Origin: Coriobacteriaceae bacterium AF08-21
GTDB lineage: Bacteria; Actinomycetota; Coriobacteriia; Coriobacteriales; Coriobacteriaceae
DNA: 64,000 nt
Direction of reading: 5' to 3'
NCBI GenBank assembly: GCA_027687465.1
Contig: JAQCQR010000003.1
Coordinates: 88,332 to 152,331 of the forward strand
The notes under the pieces are model-generated. The model saw nothing but the letters and a program-made list of their open reading frames with translations, did not search any database and was not told the origin of the DNA. The position numbers and the translations under genes are program-made. Below are positions 1 to 8,031 of the stretch, piece after piece (position 1 is the first letter of the stretch; every line of letters begins with the position of its first letter).

Positions 1-973
1 ACTCGAGGCCCGGGGTGGTCTTGAGGTCGGCGATGGGCTCGGTATTGCGGATGCCGGCGACGACGTCCTCGCCCTGGGCGTTAACCAGAAAGTCGCCGTA
101 AAACTCCTTGGTGCCGTCGGCCGGGTTGCGCGTGAAGGCGACGCCGGTCGCGGAGGTCTCGCCCTTATTGCCAAAGGCCATAGCCTGAACGTTGACGGCG
201 GTGCCGAGTTCGTCGGAGATACCATGCTGCTTGCGGTAGATGCAGGCGCGCTCGTTCATCCAGCTGCCAAAGACGGCCTGGATGGCAAGACGCAGCTGGA
301 GCTCCGGGTCGTGCGGGAAGACGGGCTTGCCGTCAGCGACCTCGAGCTCGGGGTACAGGGCGGCCTCGACGTTGTCGGAGAAGATCCCCTTGAAGGTCTC
401 GACGAGCCCCTGCAGGTCCTCGGCCGAAAGCTCGGAATCGACGCGAACGCCGGCGACCAAGCGTGCCTGGGTCAGAGCGTTCTCGAACAGGTCGGCGTCG
501 ACGCCCATGACGACGTTGGAGAACATCTGGATAAAGCGGCGGTAGCTATCCCAGGCAAAACGCGGGTTTTGCGTCTGGGCGATAAGGCCCTGAACGGAAT
601 CGTCATTGAGGCCCAGGTTGAGGACTGTGTCCATCATACCGGGCATGGAGAACGGAGCGCCCGAGCGAACCGACACGAGCAGCGGGTCGGAGGCGTCGCC
701 GAGCTTCTTGCCACAACGGGCCTCGAGGTCGGCCTCAGCGGCAACGATCTCATCGAGTGCGCCCTCGGGCCACACGTTGCCGGCACCGGAGTACTCGACA
801 CAAGTCTGGCAGGTAATGGTAAAGCCACCGGGAACCGGCAGGCCGATGCGGCTCATCTCGGCAAGGTTTGCGCCTTTGCCGCCAAGCACGAAGTTCATGG
901 ACTTGTCGCCCTCGGTGACACAGGTGCCCTGGGCGTCGGTTCCAAAACGGTAAACCCTCTTGCAATCGCTCAC
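1..973 (-). CDS. ppdK: Pyruvate phosphate dikinase, N-terminal part (runs off left edge)
   Basis: PPDK interconverts pyruvate, ATP and Pi with PEP, AMP and PPi in the cytosol. About 324 codons are present and the C-terminus lies beyond the window. The visible part is the N-terminal nucleotide-binding domain: the opening reads SDCKRVYRFG, followed by FVLGGKGANLAEM, GLPVPGGFTIT and SGAPFSMPGMMDTVLNLG, all typical of the family. The start is a GTG at 973, chosen because a GGGGAAG ribosome site lies a few bases upstream and the protein aligns from there. The next gene upstream on the same strand encodes the kinase/phosphorylase that regulates PPDK, which supports the call. The catalytic phosphohistidine and PEP-binding domains cannot be checked. 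Confidence 0.95.
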   Translation of the reverse strand, partial: MSDCKRVYRFGTDAQGTCVTEGDKSMNFVLGGKGANLAEMSRIGLPVPGGFTITCQTCVEYSGAGNVWPEGALDEIVAAEADLEARCGKKLGDASDPLLVSVRSGAPFSMPGMMDTVLNLGLNDDSVQGLIAQTQNPRFAWDSYRRFIQMFSNVVMGVDADLFENALTQARLVAGVRVDSELSAEDLQGLVETFKGIFSDNVEAALYPELEVADGKPVFPHDPELQLRLAIQAVFGSWMNERACIYRKQHGISDELGTAVNVQAMAFGNKGETSATGVAFTRNPADGTKEFYGDFLVNAQGEDVVAGIRNTEPIADLKTTPGLE

Positions 974-1048
974 GATACTTCCCCTTCCATGCGCTTACGC
1001 GCACGACCGTGGTAACGAATCGACCCGCCGGATGCGGGCCGTGAGGGA

Positions 1049-1054
1049 ACTATA
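1049..1054 (-). promoter_or_regulatory. Candidate -10 element (TATAGT) for ppdK
   Basis: On the minus strand TATAGT lies about 75 bases upstream of the ppdK GTG. No good -35 is visible at 16-18 bases, so the promoter would need an activator. The hexamer sits in the loop of a GC hairpin (ACCCGCCG at 1023-1030 pairing with CGGCGGGT at 1055-1062). Weak call from sequence alone. Confidence 0.3.
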
Positions 1055-1095
1055 CGGCGGGTTTTGGGCAGGCTTGAGCAGAGGGTGCGCGGTTT

Positions 1096-1143
1096 GGTAA
1101 ACGTGCTAAAACTAGCGGTAAACGGTAGGTAAAGTTGGTTACC
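1096..1143 (-). promoter_or_regulatory. Phased GGTAAA repeats upstream of ppdK, possible operator
   Basis: GGTAAAC occurs at 1096-1102 and 1117-1123 and GGTAAAG at 1128-1134. An inverted copy, GGTTACC, lies at 1137-1143. The direct copies are 21 and 11 bases apart, close to two and one helical turns, so a protein would meet them on one face of the DNA. They lie just upstream of the candidate ppdK -10. The binding protein is unknown. Confidence 0.35.
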
Positions 1144-1231
1144 TTATGAAGATACCACTACAAGAAGAATGCAGGTCAGATGCGATGTTTTTGCTAAATC
1201 GCTTTATCAATTCAGGCTATTTAGCCACTCC

Positions 1232-1309
1232 GATGATTTTTCTGGGACGGGGATTAAAAAATCATTGAGTACCTAATGATTTTTTAATCCCCGTCCCAGA
1301 AAAATCGTC
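1232..1309. repeat. Long palindrome, dispersed repeat copy 1
   Basis: An inverted repeat with 35-base arms (1232-1266 and 1275-1309) differing at one position, around an 8-base loop (GAGTACCT). Arms contain CTGGGACGGGGATTAAAAAA. A near-identical copy lies at 34963-35038 with the loop in the opposite orientation. It fills most of the gap between ppdK and its regulator. There is no T run directly after either arm on the outside, so it is not a canonical terminator; a REP-like or miniature mobile element is the better reading. The rest of the 974-1319 gap holds the operator-like repeats and the leader hairpin described separately. Confidence 0.85.
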
Positions 1310-1319
1310 ACAGAAAGGA

Positions 1320-2195
1320 CTACTGCTGTTGAGCGCGGCGGGCGGCACGGCGGGCTCTTGCCTCTTGAATCTCTTCGAGATGAGCAATGATCTCGGCAGC
1401 GCTTTCCTCGATGGCTTTGCCGTCGGTACGCACTACAAAGCAGCCCAGGCGTTTCATGAGCGCGCGGGCTTCCGCAAGCTCACTACGCACGCTCTCGGGC
1501 TCGGCATAGGAGCCTGCGACGGCGCGGGCGTAGTCGTCGCCCAAGCGGCTATCGCGAATCTCGGAAATCACATCGACGGTCGAAATCAAGCCGAACAGGC
1601 GCATCGGGTCAACCTCGTAAATCGACTTGGGCGGCTCCATGCCATGCGCCAGTGGGACATTGGCGACCTTGTAGCCCTGATAGGCTAAATACATCGACAG
1701 CGGCGTCTTGGATGTACGCGACACACCCAGCAGCACGATATCGGCACCCGACAGATCGTCGCAACCACGACCGTCATCGTGCTCAACGAAATACTCCATG
1801 GCCTCGATACGATGGAAATAGCGGTCATCGGTCTTGTGAATCACGCCCGCAACGCACTTGGGCGGCACACCGATGAGCGACGACAGCACGGCAAGCGTCG
1901 GGCCGATCAGGTCGACCGAACGGATATGCAGCATACCCAGGTAATCGAGCACGCGGGCGCGAAGCGCCGGATCGACAATGGTATGGAACACGGCGACATC
2001 GCGATGGTCGGCATCGACGCGCGGCCCCACAAATGACTTGACCTGCTCCACGGAGGTCACCTTGGGCAGGCGCAAGAGACGAAAAGCCCCTTCATCAAAT
2101 TGCCCGGACGCCGCGAGCACCACCTCACAAGCGGTATCGCCGAGCGAGTCGGAGATAACGATAACGGTGGGACGAGCGGTGACCGGGCAATCCAT
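1320..2195 (-). CDS. Pyruvate phosphate dikinase regulatory protein (kinase/phosphorylase, DUF299 family)
   Basis: This family uses ADP to phosphorylate, and Pi to dephosphorylate, a threonine in PPDK or PEP synthase, switching the enzyme off and on. The protein has 291 residues, the usual family size. The N-terminus has VIVISDSLGDTA, and a P-loop-like motif, GVSRTSKT, lies at residues 157-164, as expected for the family. The ATG at 2195 has an AAAGGAG ribosome site 6 bases upstream. It is next to ppdK in the same direction, though 346 bases of repeats and regulatory DNA separate the two, so they may be transcribed separately. PPDK rather than PEP synthase is inferred as the target because ppdK is the neighbour. 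Confidence 0.93.
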   Translation of the reverse strand: MDCPVTARPTVIVISDSLGDTACEVVLAASGQFDEGAFRLLRLPKVTSVEQVKSFVGPRVDADHRDVAVFHTIVDPALRARVLDYLGMLHIRSVDLIGPTLAVLSSLIGVPPKCVAGVIHKTDDRYFHRIEAMEYFVEHDDGRGCDDLSGADIVLLGVSRTSKTPLSMYLAYQGYKVANVPLAHGMEPPKSIYEVDPMRLFGLISTVDVISEIRDSRLGDDYARAVAGSYAEPESVRSELAEARALMKRLGCFVVRTDGKAIEESAAEIIAHLEEIQEARARRAARRAQQQ

Positions 2196-2229
2196 GCGGG
2201 GCTCCTTTTGCGCTTATGCGCAGGCTGGC

Positions 2230-4326
2230 TTACTTTTTGCGGGCAAGCTCACCGATGTTGGCAATGCCGGAGAAAACGGCCTCGAAGCGGTTGAGCAGCT
2301 TAAGGCGATTATCGCGAAGCTGCTCGTCCTTGTCCATGACCATGACCTCATCGAAGAAACGGTCGATGGGCGCGCGCAGGGCGGCGAGGGCGGCAAATGC
2401 GGCCGGGTAGTCCTCGGCAGCAAGGGCGGCATCGACGGCGGTCTGAGCAGCCTCGGAGGCGTCGGCGAGCGCAAGCTCGACCTCGCCCATCAGGCTGCGG
2501 TCATACTCCGCACCCAGCTCGGGCTTCGAGATATGCGCGGCGCGGGCATAGGCGGTCGCCAGGTTGTCGAACGTCTCAGCGTCGTTCTTGCGGGCCTCGT
2601 CGAGGGCGGCGCAGCGGGCAAAGAAGACGGACGGGGCGATGATGTGCACCGCGGAGACGGCGGCGACGGTATCGGCCGGAATCTTTTCGTCGCGGGCCAT
2701 GCTCACCAGGCGGCCATGGAAGAAGTCACGAACCTGCTGGGCGACCTCGGCGGCGTCGAACTCAATGCCCTGCTCACTGTAGAGTTCGAGGGCAAAATCG
2801 ATGAGCGACGTGGGGTCGATCGGCAGACGGTCGCGCAGGATGTTGATAATGCCGATAGCGGCACGACGCAGCGCGTAGGGGTCGGAGGAGCCGGTCGGGG
2901 GCTCGCCGATGGCAAAGATACCGGCGATGGTATCGAGCTTGTCGGCGCAGGCCACGATGCAGCCAGCGGTGCCCTCGGGCAGCTCGTCACCGGCAAAACG
3001 GGGACGATAGTGATCGCGAATAGCATGGGCGACCTCGTCGTTCTCCCCCATCGCGGTCGCGTAATAACCGCCCATCACGCCCTGCTGGCTCGTGAACTCG
3101 ACGACGGCGTTAGACACCAGGTCGGCCTTGCACAGGTGAGCGGCGCGAGCGGCGTCGGCGGCAAGATGGGCGCCCAAATGAGCCTCGCGGGCAATAGCAA
3201 GCGCGAGCTGCTCAATACGCTCGGACTTGGCGAGCACGCTACCGAGCTTCTCCTGGAAGGCGACCTTGGCCAGACGCTCGCGGAACTCGTCGAGGGAGAT
3301 CTTCAGGTCCTCCTCGTAGAAGAACTTGGCGTCGTCCAGACGGGCGCGCACGACGCGCTCGTTGCCGTCGATCACGCGCTCGGCATTCTCGGGCTTGCTG
3401 TTGGAGACGACCACGAACTCACGCGTCAGCTTGCCCTCGCCGTCATAGATCGGGAAGTAGCGCTGGTTGGTGAGCATGGACTCGCAGATGATCTCGTGCG
3501 GGACCTTGAGGAACTCCTCATCGAAGGTACCGACGAGCACCGTCGGCCACTCGCAGAGGTTGATAACCTCCTCGAAGACCTTCTTGGGCGTATCGACATG
3601 GCAGCCGGGACGGGCAGCCTCGACCTCGGCGATACCGGCGAGAATCGCCTCGCGACGGCGCTCGGCAGAAAGCACGCCGGCGTCCTCGAGCACCTGCTCG
3701 TAGACGGCGGGGCTGGCAACCACATGGTCACCGGGGCCAAGTACGCGATGACCGCGCGTGGTGTTGCCACTCGTCACGTCGGCAAAAGACACGGGCACAA
3801 CATCCTCGCCCAGAAGGCAGCAGATCCAACGAACCGGACGAACAAAGGTCGCATGCTCGTGACCCCAGCGCTGGGAGCGGTAGTTGGGCCACTGCAGGCC
3901 AGCGATGGTCTTCTCGCACAGGGCCGTCAGGATCGGGGTAGCCGGTGCGGAGGGAATGTTCTTCTCGGCAAAGACGTACTCACGACCGTCAGTGTCCTCG
4001 CGACGGACCAGGTCCTCGGCAGCCACACCGCACTTGCGGGCGAAGCCCTGGGCGGCCTTGGTGGCGTTGCCGTCGGCATCAAAGGCAATGTTTGCCGCGG
4101 GGCCACGCTTGACCTCGTGAACCTCATCGGTAGCGGTGGCAACGTCGGCAACGAGCGCAGCCAGGCGACGCGGGCTCGAGATCACGTGGACCTCGCCGTG
4201 GGCCAGACCGGCCTCGTCGAGACCCTTGGCGATCATGGTGCCAAGCTGCTTGACGGCATTGTTCAGCGGTGCAGAGGGCATTTCCTCCGTACCGATCTCA
4301 AACAGGAAATCCTTAGCGTCTGCCAT
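2230..4326 (-). CDS. glyS: Glycine--tRNA ligase beta subunit
   Basis: Beta subunit of the bacterial alpha2beta2 glycyl-tRNA synthetase; it carries the tRNA-binding part of the enzyme that charges tRNA-Gly. The protein has 698 residues, full length for GlyS, and opens with FLFEIGTEEMPSAPL, the family signature. The internal stretch SVLAKSERIEQLALAIA and the C-terminal DALR-like anticodon region are typical. The ATG at 4326 follows a GAGGTGGCG site that overlaps the end of glyQ; only three bases separate the glyQ stop from this start, so the two are translationally linked. Confidence 0.97.
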   Translation of the reverse strand: MADAKDFLFEIGTEEMPSAPLNNAVKQLGTMIAKGLDEAGLAHGEVHVISSPRRLAALVADVATATDEVHEVKRGPAANIAFDADGNATKAAQGFARKCGVAAEDLVRREDTDGREYVFAEKNIPSAPATPILTALCEKTIAGLQWPNYRSQRWGHEHATFVRPVRWICCLLGEDVVPVSFADVTSGNTTRGHRVLGPGDHVVASPAVYEQVLEDAGVLSAERRREAILAGIAEVEAARPGCHVDTPKKVFEEVINLCEWPTVLVGTFDEEFLKVPHEIICESMLTNQRYFPIYDGEGKLTREFVVVSNSKPENAERVIDGNERVVRARLDDAKFFYEEDLKISLDEFRERLAKVAFQEKLGSVLAKSERIEQLALAIAREAHLGAHLAADAARAAHLCKADLVSNAVVEFTSQQGVMGGYYATAMGENDEVAHAIRDHYRPRFAGDELPEGTAGCIVACADKLDTIAGIFAIGEPPTGSSDPYALRRAAIGIINILRDRLPIDPTSLIDFALELYSEQGIEFDAAEVAQQVRDFFHGRLVSMARDEKIPADTVAAVSAVHIIAPSVFFARCAALDEARKNDAETFDNLATAYARAAHISKPELGAEYDRSLMGEVELALADASEAAQTAVDAALAAEDYPAAFAALAALRAPIDRFFDEVMVMDKDEQLRDNRLKLLNRFEAVFSGIANIGELARKK

Positions 4327-4329
4327 GGC

Positions 4330-5241
4330 TTACGCCACCTCGCCTTCCTGGTCGGCATTCTCGTTGACTCCGGCGACCTCGGCCATATAGGCCTCGCAGC
4401 ACGCCTTGGCGACGGCGCGGACGCGCAGGATGTAGTTGGCACGCTCGACCGCGGACAGGGCGCCGCGGGCATCGAGCAGGTTGAAGGCGTGGCTGCACTT
4501 CATGACACAGTCGTACGCCGGCAACGGCAGCTTGCGCTCCAGGCAGGAATGGCACTCGGCCTCGTAGTCGTCAAACTTCTGACGCATCATCTCGACGTTG
4601 GCGACCTCAAAGTTATAGGCACTGAACTCGCGCTCGTTCTCGAGGAACACGTCGCCGTAGGTCATGGGCGTGCCGTCGGGCAGATAGCTCCACACCAGAT
4701 CGTAGACCGAGTTGACGCCCTGAGCGTACATGGCGATACGCTCCAGGCCATAGGTGATCTCGACGGGCACGGGGTCGACCTCGATACCGCCCACCTGCTG
4801 GAAGTACGTGAACTGCGTGACCTCCATGCCGTTGAGCCAGACCTCCCAGCCAAGGCCCCAGGCGCCCAGCGTCGGGCTCTCCCAGTCGTCCTCGACAAAG
4901 CGGACGTCATGGTCGTTGGGGTCCAGGCCAATGGCGGCCAGCGAACCCAGGTAGAGCTCCTGGGCGTTGACCGGCGACGGCTTGATGAGCACCTGGAACT
5001 GATAGTAGTGCTGCATGCGGTTAGGGTTCTCGCCGTAGCGGCCGTCGGCGGGACGGCGGCAAGGCTGAGCATAGCAGGTGCGCCACTCGGCGGGACCGAG
5101 CGAGCGCAGTGTGGTCGCGGTATGGAAGGTACCGGCACCGACCTCGGAGTCATAGGGCTGCATAATGACGCAGCCCTGCTCGCCCCAGTACTGCTGGAGG
5201 CGCAGGATGATGTCTTGGAAGGAAAGCGATGAAGCGTTCAT
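4330..5241 (-). CDS. glyQ: Glycine--tRNA ligase alpha subunit
   Basis: Catalytic alpha subunit of the tetrameric glycyl-tRNA synthetase, a class II enzyme that forms glycyl-adenylate. The 303-residue product begins [20 protein letters not shown] and contains [20 protein letters not shown], which are GlyQ signatures. A longer reading frame extends upstream to 5436, but the ATG at 5241 gives the normal family length, and the extension would run into lepB. It lies between lepB and glyS. No T-box leader is seen in the 59-base gap upstream, unlike glyQS in many Firmicutes. Confidence 0.97.
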   Translation of the reverse strand: MNASSLSFQDIILRLQQYWGEQGCVIMQPYDSEVGAGTFHTATTLRSLGPAEWRTCYAQPCRRPADGRYGENPNRMQHYYQFQVLIKPSPVNAQELYLGSLAAIGLDPNDHDVRFVEDDWESPTLGAWGLGWEVWLNGMEVTQFTYFQQVGGIEVDPVPVEITYGLERIAMYAQGVNSVYDLVWSYLPDGTPMTYGDVFLENEREFSAYNFEVANVEMMRQKFDDYEAECHSCLERKLPLPAYDCVMKCSHAFNLLDARGALSAVERANYILRVRAVAKACCEAYMAEVAGVNENADQEGEVA

Positions 5242-5300
5242 GCCTCTAATATCCCCTCGTCGAAACGAATACACGGTTAGGTACTGTACTATAGCGGTTT

Positions 5301-5864
5301 TTAATCGATAGCGCCGATGCGGTTGAGTGGCCAGTAGCGCACAAGCGCCACAGCGATCAAATCGGAGCGATCGACGGGACCAAAGTAGCGTGAGTCGGCA
5401 GAGTTCTCTCGATTGTCGCCCATCACCCACACGCACCCGTCGGGAACGGTGTAGGGATAACTCACCTGGGCGCCAGGCGCTTGGACCGAAAGCGGCCAGC
5501 TCATGCCCGTCGTATAGTCCTCGTCGAGCGCTTGGCCGTCAACGACCACCTTGCCGTCCTGCAGGTCGACCGTCTGGCCGGCCGTGGCAATAACACGCTT
5601 GACAAGAACATCATGCTCGGAAGTGGCATCGGGGTTGTGGAACACCACGATATCACCCTGTTTGACGGGCTGACCGAGCTCGAGGCTCACCTTTTGTGCC
5701 AGGATCTGGTCGCCAATCTCGATCGTGTCCTCCATGGAGCCGGTGGGTACCACAAAGGGCTCGACCACAAAGGTGCGGATCAGGAAGGTGGCCACGAGCG
5801 CGATCGCGATGACCGCGACCCACTCAAAAGCGCCCCTCAACGCGGAATGCTGCGATGGAACCAT
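5301..5864 (-). CDS. lepB: Signal peptidase I
   Basis: Membrane-bound serine protease that removes signal peptides from exported proteins. From the ATG at 5864 it has 187 residues: one transmembrane helix at about residues 12-30, then the catalytic Ser43 in PTGSMEDTI, Lys89 in VLVKRVIA, and the conserved [17 protein letters not shown] box near the C-terminus. A GTG two codons earlier would also open the frame, but the GAGGAG site is five bases from the ATG and too close to the GTG. It overlaps the trmD stop by a few bases, so it is coupled to trmD. The secreted ChW proteins at 56-64 kb are plausible substrates. Confidence 0.96.
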   Translation of the reverse strand: MVPSQHSALRGAFEWVAVIAIALVATFLIRTFVVEPFVVPTGSMEDTIEIGDQILAQKVSLELGQPVKQGDIVVFHNPDATSEHDVLVKRVIATAGQTVDLQDGKVVVDGQALDEDYTTGMSWPLSVQAPGAQVSYPYTVPDGCVWVMGDNRENSADSRYFGPVDRSDLIAVALVRYWPLNRIGAID

Positions 5865-5866
5865 TC

Positions 5867-6625
5867 TCACTCCTCGCTCTGCGAATACGAAGCGTCCAGA
5901 ATCTCCTGCGCGTATGCGCGCTCCTGGGGCGTAAGCCGTGCCGTCTCGATCAGGTCGGGACGCCAGCGGCAGGTGCGCTCGATGGCATTCTTACGGCGCC
6001 AGGCGTCAACCTTGGCATGGTCACCGCTCACGAGCACCGGCGGCACGCCCTCGCCGTTGAATTCAGCAGGGCGAGTGTACTGCGCATACTCGAGCAGGCC
6101 TCCGTCCTCGGCGGTCGAGAACGACTCGTCGACGTTGCTCATCTCGTCACCAAGGGCGCCGGGAATCAGGCGTACGACAGCATCGGCAACGACCATAGCG
6201 GGAAGCTCGCCGCCCGTGAGCACGTAATCGCCGATCGACAGGCGCTCGTCGGCATACGCATAGGCACGCTCGTCGACACCCTCGTAACGGCTGCACACAA
6301 ACAGCAAGCGCTCGCTTTTGAGCAGGCGCTCGGCCACATGCTGTGTAAAGGACTCGCCACAGGGGGTAAAAAACACCACGGTGGGCTTAGGACCCTCGGA
6401 GCTAATAGCCTCGATGGCCTCGGCAATAGGCTCGACCTTCATGAGCATGCCCTGCCCGCCGCCGTACGGCTCGTCATCGACGGTACGATGGCGGTCGTGC
6501 GTCCAGTCGCGCAGGTTATACGCCTTAAAATCAAAAAGGCCGGCCTTGCGGGCGCGGCCCAAAATCGATGTGGACATGACGGGCTCAAACATCTCGGGAA
6601 AGACCGAAAGGGTCTCAATCAGCAT
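5867..6625 (-). CDS. trmD: tRNA (guanine-N1-)-methyltransferase
   Basis: Methylates G37 of tRNAs with S-adenosylmethionine, which prevents +1 frameshifting. The 252-residue protein has the SPOUT trefoil-knot motifs CSRYEGVDER (111-120) and IGDYVLTGGELPAM (131-144), and DEPYGGGQGMLMK near residue 51. The ATG at 6625 follows GGGAGG at five bases. It is in the classic order rpsP-khpA-rimM-trmD, with lepB overlapping downstream. Confidence 0.97.
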   Translation of the reverse strand: MLIETLSVFPEMFEPVMSTSILGRARKAGLFDFKAYNLRDWTHDRHRTVDDEPYGGGQGMLMKVEPIAEAIEAISSEGPKPTVVFFTPCGESFTQHVAERLLKSERLLFVCSRYEGVDERAYAYADERLSIGDYVLTGGELPAMVVADAVVRLIPGALGDEMSNVDESFSTAEDGGLLEYAQYTRPAEFNGEGVPPVLVSGDHAKVDAWRRKNAIERTCRWRPDLIETARLTPQERAYAQEILDASYSQSEE

Positions 6626-6635
6626 GTTGTCCTCC

Positions 6636-7157
6636 CTACTTGTCCATATCGATCAGGCCGTCCATAACGTGGACGGAAATTGTTCCTGTGTCGGGAAGAT
6701 CGAGCACAACCTGCTCGATCACGGGAATCAGTACCTCGCCGTACCGATCACCCTCGACAACCCAAACATCGTTAGCGGGCGTCGACATGATCTCGACGAT
6801 CGTGCCGAGTGAACCGAAGCGCTCGTCGACCACCTCGCGACCCATCAGGTCGGTATAGGCGGCGTCGAGTGAATCGAGCTCAAAATCGTCACGATTTGCC
6901 AACACATAGCATCCCGTGATGCCCTCGGCGGCCGTCAAGTCGTCAATGCCCTCAAACAAGACCAGATCGCCATCGCCCGTATCGGTGACGGACACGACCG
7001 TGCAAAAGCGGTCGCGCTTGAGCGCCGGCGGCGTCAGGGCGACGCGCATACCCGGCTCTAATACAGAAGGAAGCCCCCGCAGCGGCTGCGCGAGGACCTC
7101 CCCCTTCCTTCCGTGCGGCTTGACCACACGGGCGATGTTTTTGTACTGGGACCTCAA
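6636..7157 (-). CDS. rimM: Ribosome maturation factor RimM
   Basis: RimM assists 30S subunit maturation by binding ribosomal protein S19. The 173-residue protein has the N-terminal barrel (IARVVKPHGRKGEVLAQPL) and the C-terminal PRC barrel (DLMGREVVD and VLIPVIEQVVLDLP). The start is a TTG at 7157, four bases after the khpA stop; starting later would cut into the first barrel. Together with rpsP, khpA and trmD it forms the standard ribosome-maturation operon. Confidence 0.95.
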   Translation of the reverse strand: MRSQYKNIARVVKPHGRKGEVLAQPLRGLPSVLEPGMRVALTPPALKRDRFCTVVSVTDTGDGDLVLFEGIDDLTAAEGITGCYVLANRDDFELDSLDAAYTDLMGREVVDERFGSLGTIVEIMSTPANDVWVVEGDRYGEVLIPVIEQVVLDLPDTGTISVHVMDGLIDMDK

Positions 7158-7161
7158 GGTC

Positions 7162-7446
7162 CTAGCCCAGAACCTCTACCTCGACAGCAGTGTCGAGGCG
7201 AGCGGCCAGTGCACGGGCGAGCGTGCGAATGGCCTTGATGGTACGGCCACGACGGCCGATGACCTTAGCGACGTCATCCTCGGCGACCGAAACCTCAATC
7301 GTAGAGGCGTCGTCACCATCGATGACCTCAAGGCTCACGGAATCCGGGTCGTCGACGATCTGAACAACGAGATATTCGACGAGATCGGCGATGCGATCTG
7401 AGAGCATTGCCTCACCCTCGAGCTGTGCAGCGTCAACCTCAGGCAC
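7162..7446 (-). CDS. khpA: KH-domain RNA-binding protein KhpA
   Basis: A small single-KH protein; in Gram-positive bacteria KhpA pairs with KhpB and binds many RNAs, with links to cell division and elongation. The 94-residue product has the KH core VAEDDVAKVIGRRGRTIKAI, with the GRRG loop at residues 64-67. It is about 15 residues longer at the N-terminus than typical KhpA. The GTG at 7446 is supported by a GAGGAG site six bases upstream that overlaps the rpsP stop; an internal ATG at codon 14 would give the usual family length but has no comparable site. Confidence 0.93.
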   Translation of the reverse strand: MPEVDAAQLEGEAMLSDRIADLVEYLVVQIVDDPDSVSLEVIDGDDASTIEVSVAEDDVAKVIGRRGRTIKAIRTLARALAARLDTAVEVEVLG

Positions 7447-7449
7447 GAT

Positions 7450-7791
7450 TTACTCCTCGGCGCCCTCAGCGGCCTCAGCGGCAGCCTTAGCGGCCTCGGC
7501 CTCTTTGGCGAGCTGCTTCTTGGACTTCTTGACGACGGTCTCGGTCTTCTCGCCCTCGTTGGCGGCCTTGACCAGAGCGGCGACGGCGTCGGTGAGCTGA
7601 GCGCCCTTGGACTGCCAGTCGGCGATCTTCTCGAGGTCGAGGTTGATGGTCTTGGGGGCGGTCATCGGGTTGTAGCGGCCAACCTCCTCGATGATACGAC
7701 CGTCACGCGGGGCGCGGGAATCGGCGACGACGACACGGTAGTACGGACGCTTCTTAGCGCCGTGACGAGCAAGGCGAATCTTGACTGCCAA
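7450..7791 (-). CDS. rpsP: 30S ribosomal protein S16
   Basis: Small-subunit ribosomal protein. From the TTG at 7791 the 113-residue product reads [20 protein letters not shown], the invariant S16 opening. The TTG is chosen because GGAGGAG lies about seven bases upstream; a frame opening further upstream would add non-homologous residues. The C-terminus is an Ala/Glu/Lys-rich tail of about 30 residues beyond the S16 core, common in Actinobacteria. First gene of the rpsP-khpA-rimM-trmD-lepB-glyQS run. Confidence 0.97.
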   Translation of the reverse strand: MAVKIRLARHGAKKRPYYRVVVADSRAPRDGRIIEEVGRYNPMTAPKTINLDLEKIADWQSKGAQLTDAVAALVKAANEGEKTETVVKKSKKQLAKEAEAAKAAAEAAEGAEE

Positions 7792-7920
7792 AGGAAACTC
7801 CTCCAACCAAGCAGCTTTAGGCTGCAACTACAAACAAACAGTTGAACATAATACGCCATCGACGCGGGCAGGTGAAGTCCGTGAGACCAACTTCTTCGGT
7901 GTAGTCGAGGGCAAATCCAT

Positions 7921-7948
7921 ATCTTAGACAAGAATTCGGGATTTGCAA
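7921..7948 (-). promoter_or_regulatory. Candidate sigma-A promoter of the rpsP operon
   Basis: On the minus strand TTGCAA (7943-7948) and TAAGAT (7921-7926) are separated by 16 bases, a good match to the -35/-10 consensus. Transcription would begin near 7914 and leave an untranslated leader of about 120 bases before rpsP. It lies in the divergent gap with dinB. Confidence 0.5.
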
Positions 7949-7980
7949 GCACATACACGCACCCCACATGAGCTGCGCGG

Positions 7981-7986
7981 TATACT
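7981..7986 (+). promoter_or_regulatory. Candidate -10 element (TATACT) for dinB
   Basis: TATACT lies 46 bases upstream of the preferred dinB ATG at 8032. No convincing -35 is seen. Its position argues against the ATG at 7993, which would sit on or next to the transcription start. No clear LexA box was found. Confidence 0.35.
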
Positions 7987-8031
7987 CATGACATGGAAAG
8001 ACGCGAACATACATACGGTTATGAGGATGCC

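Noticed and set aside
1978..5232. A 1084-codon open frame on the plus strand across the PPDK regulatory protein, glyS and glyQ
   Set aside because: It is the antisense shadow of clearly homologous minus-strand genes. Long antisense frames are common in GC-rich codon use, and its translation has no recognisable domain.
5242..5300. T-box leader before glyQ
   Set aside because: The gap is only 59 bases after lepB and has no T-box sequence, specifier loop or terminator.
8003..8021. LexA-like box upstream of dinB
   Set aside because: GAAC and a GGTT lie about the right way round, but the spacing is longer than the Gram-positive LexA consensus and the half-sites are imperfect.
7993..8031. Longer dinB start at 7993
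   Set aside because: No ribosome site, and the candidate -10 at 7981-7986 would put the transcription start on this codon. The ATG at 8032 has GAGG at good spacing.
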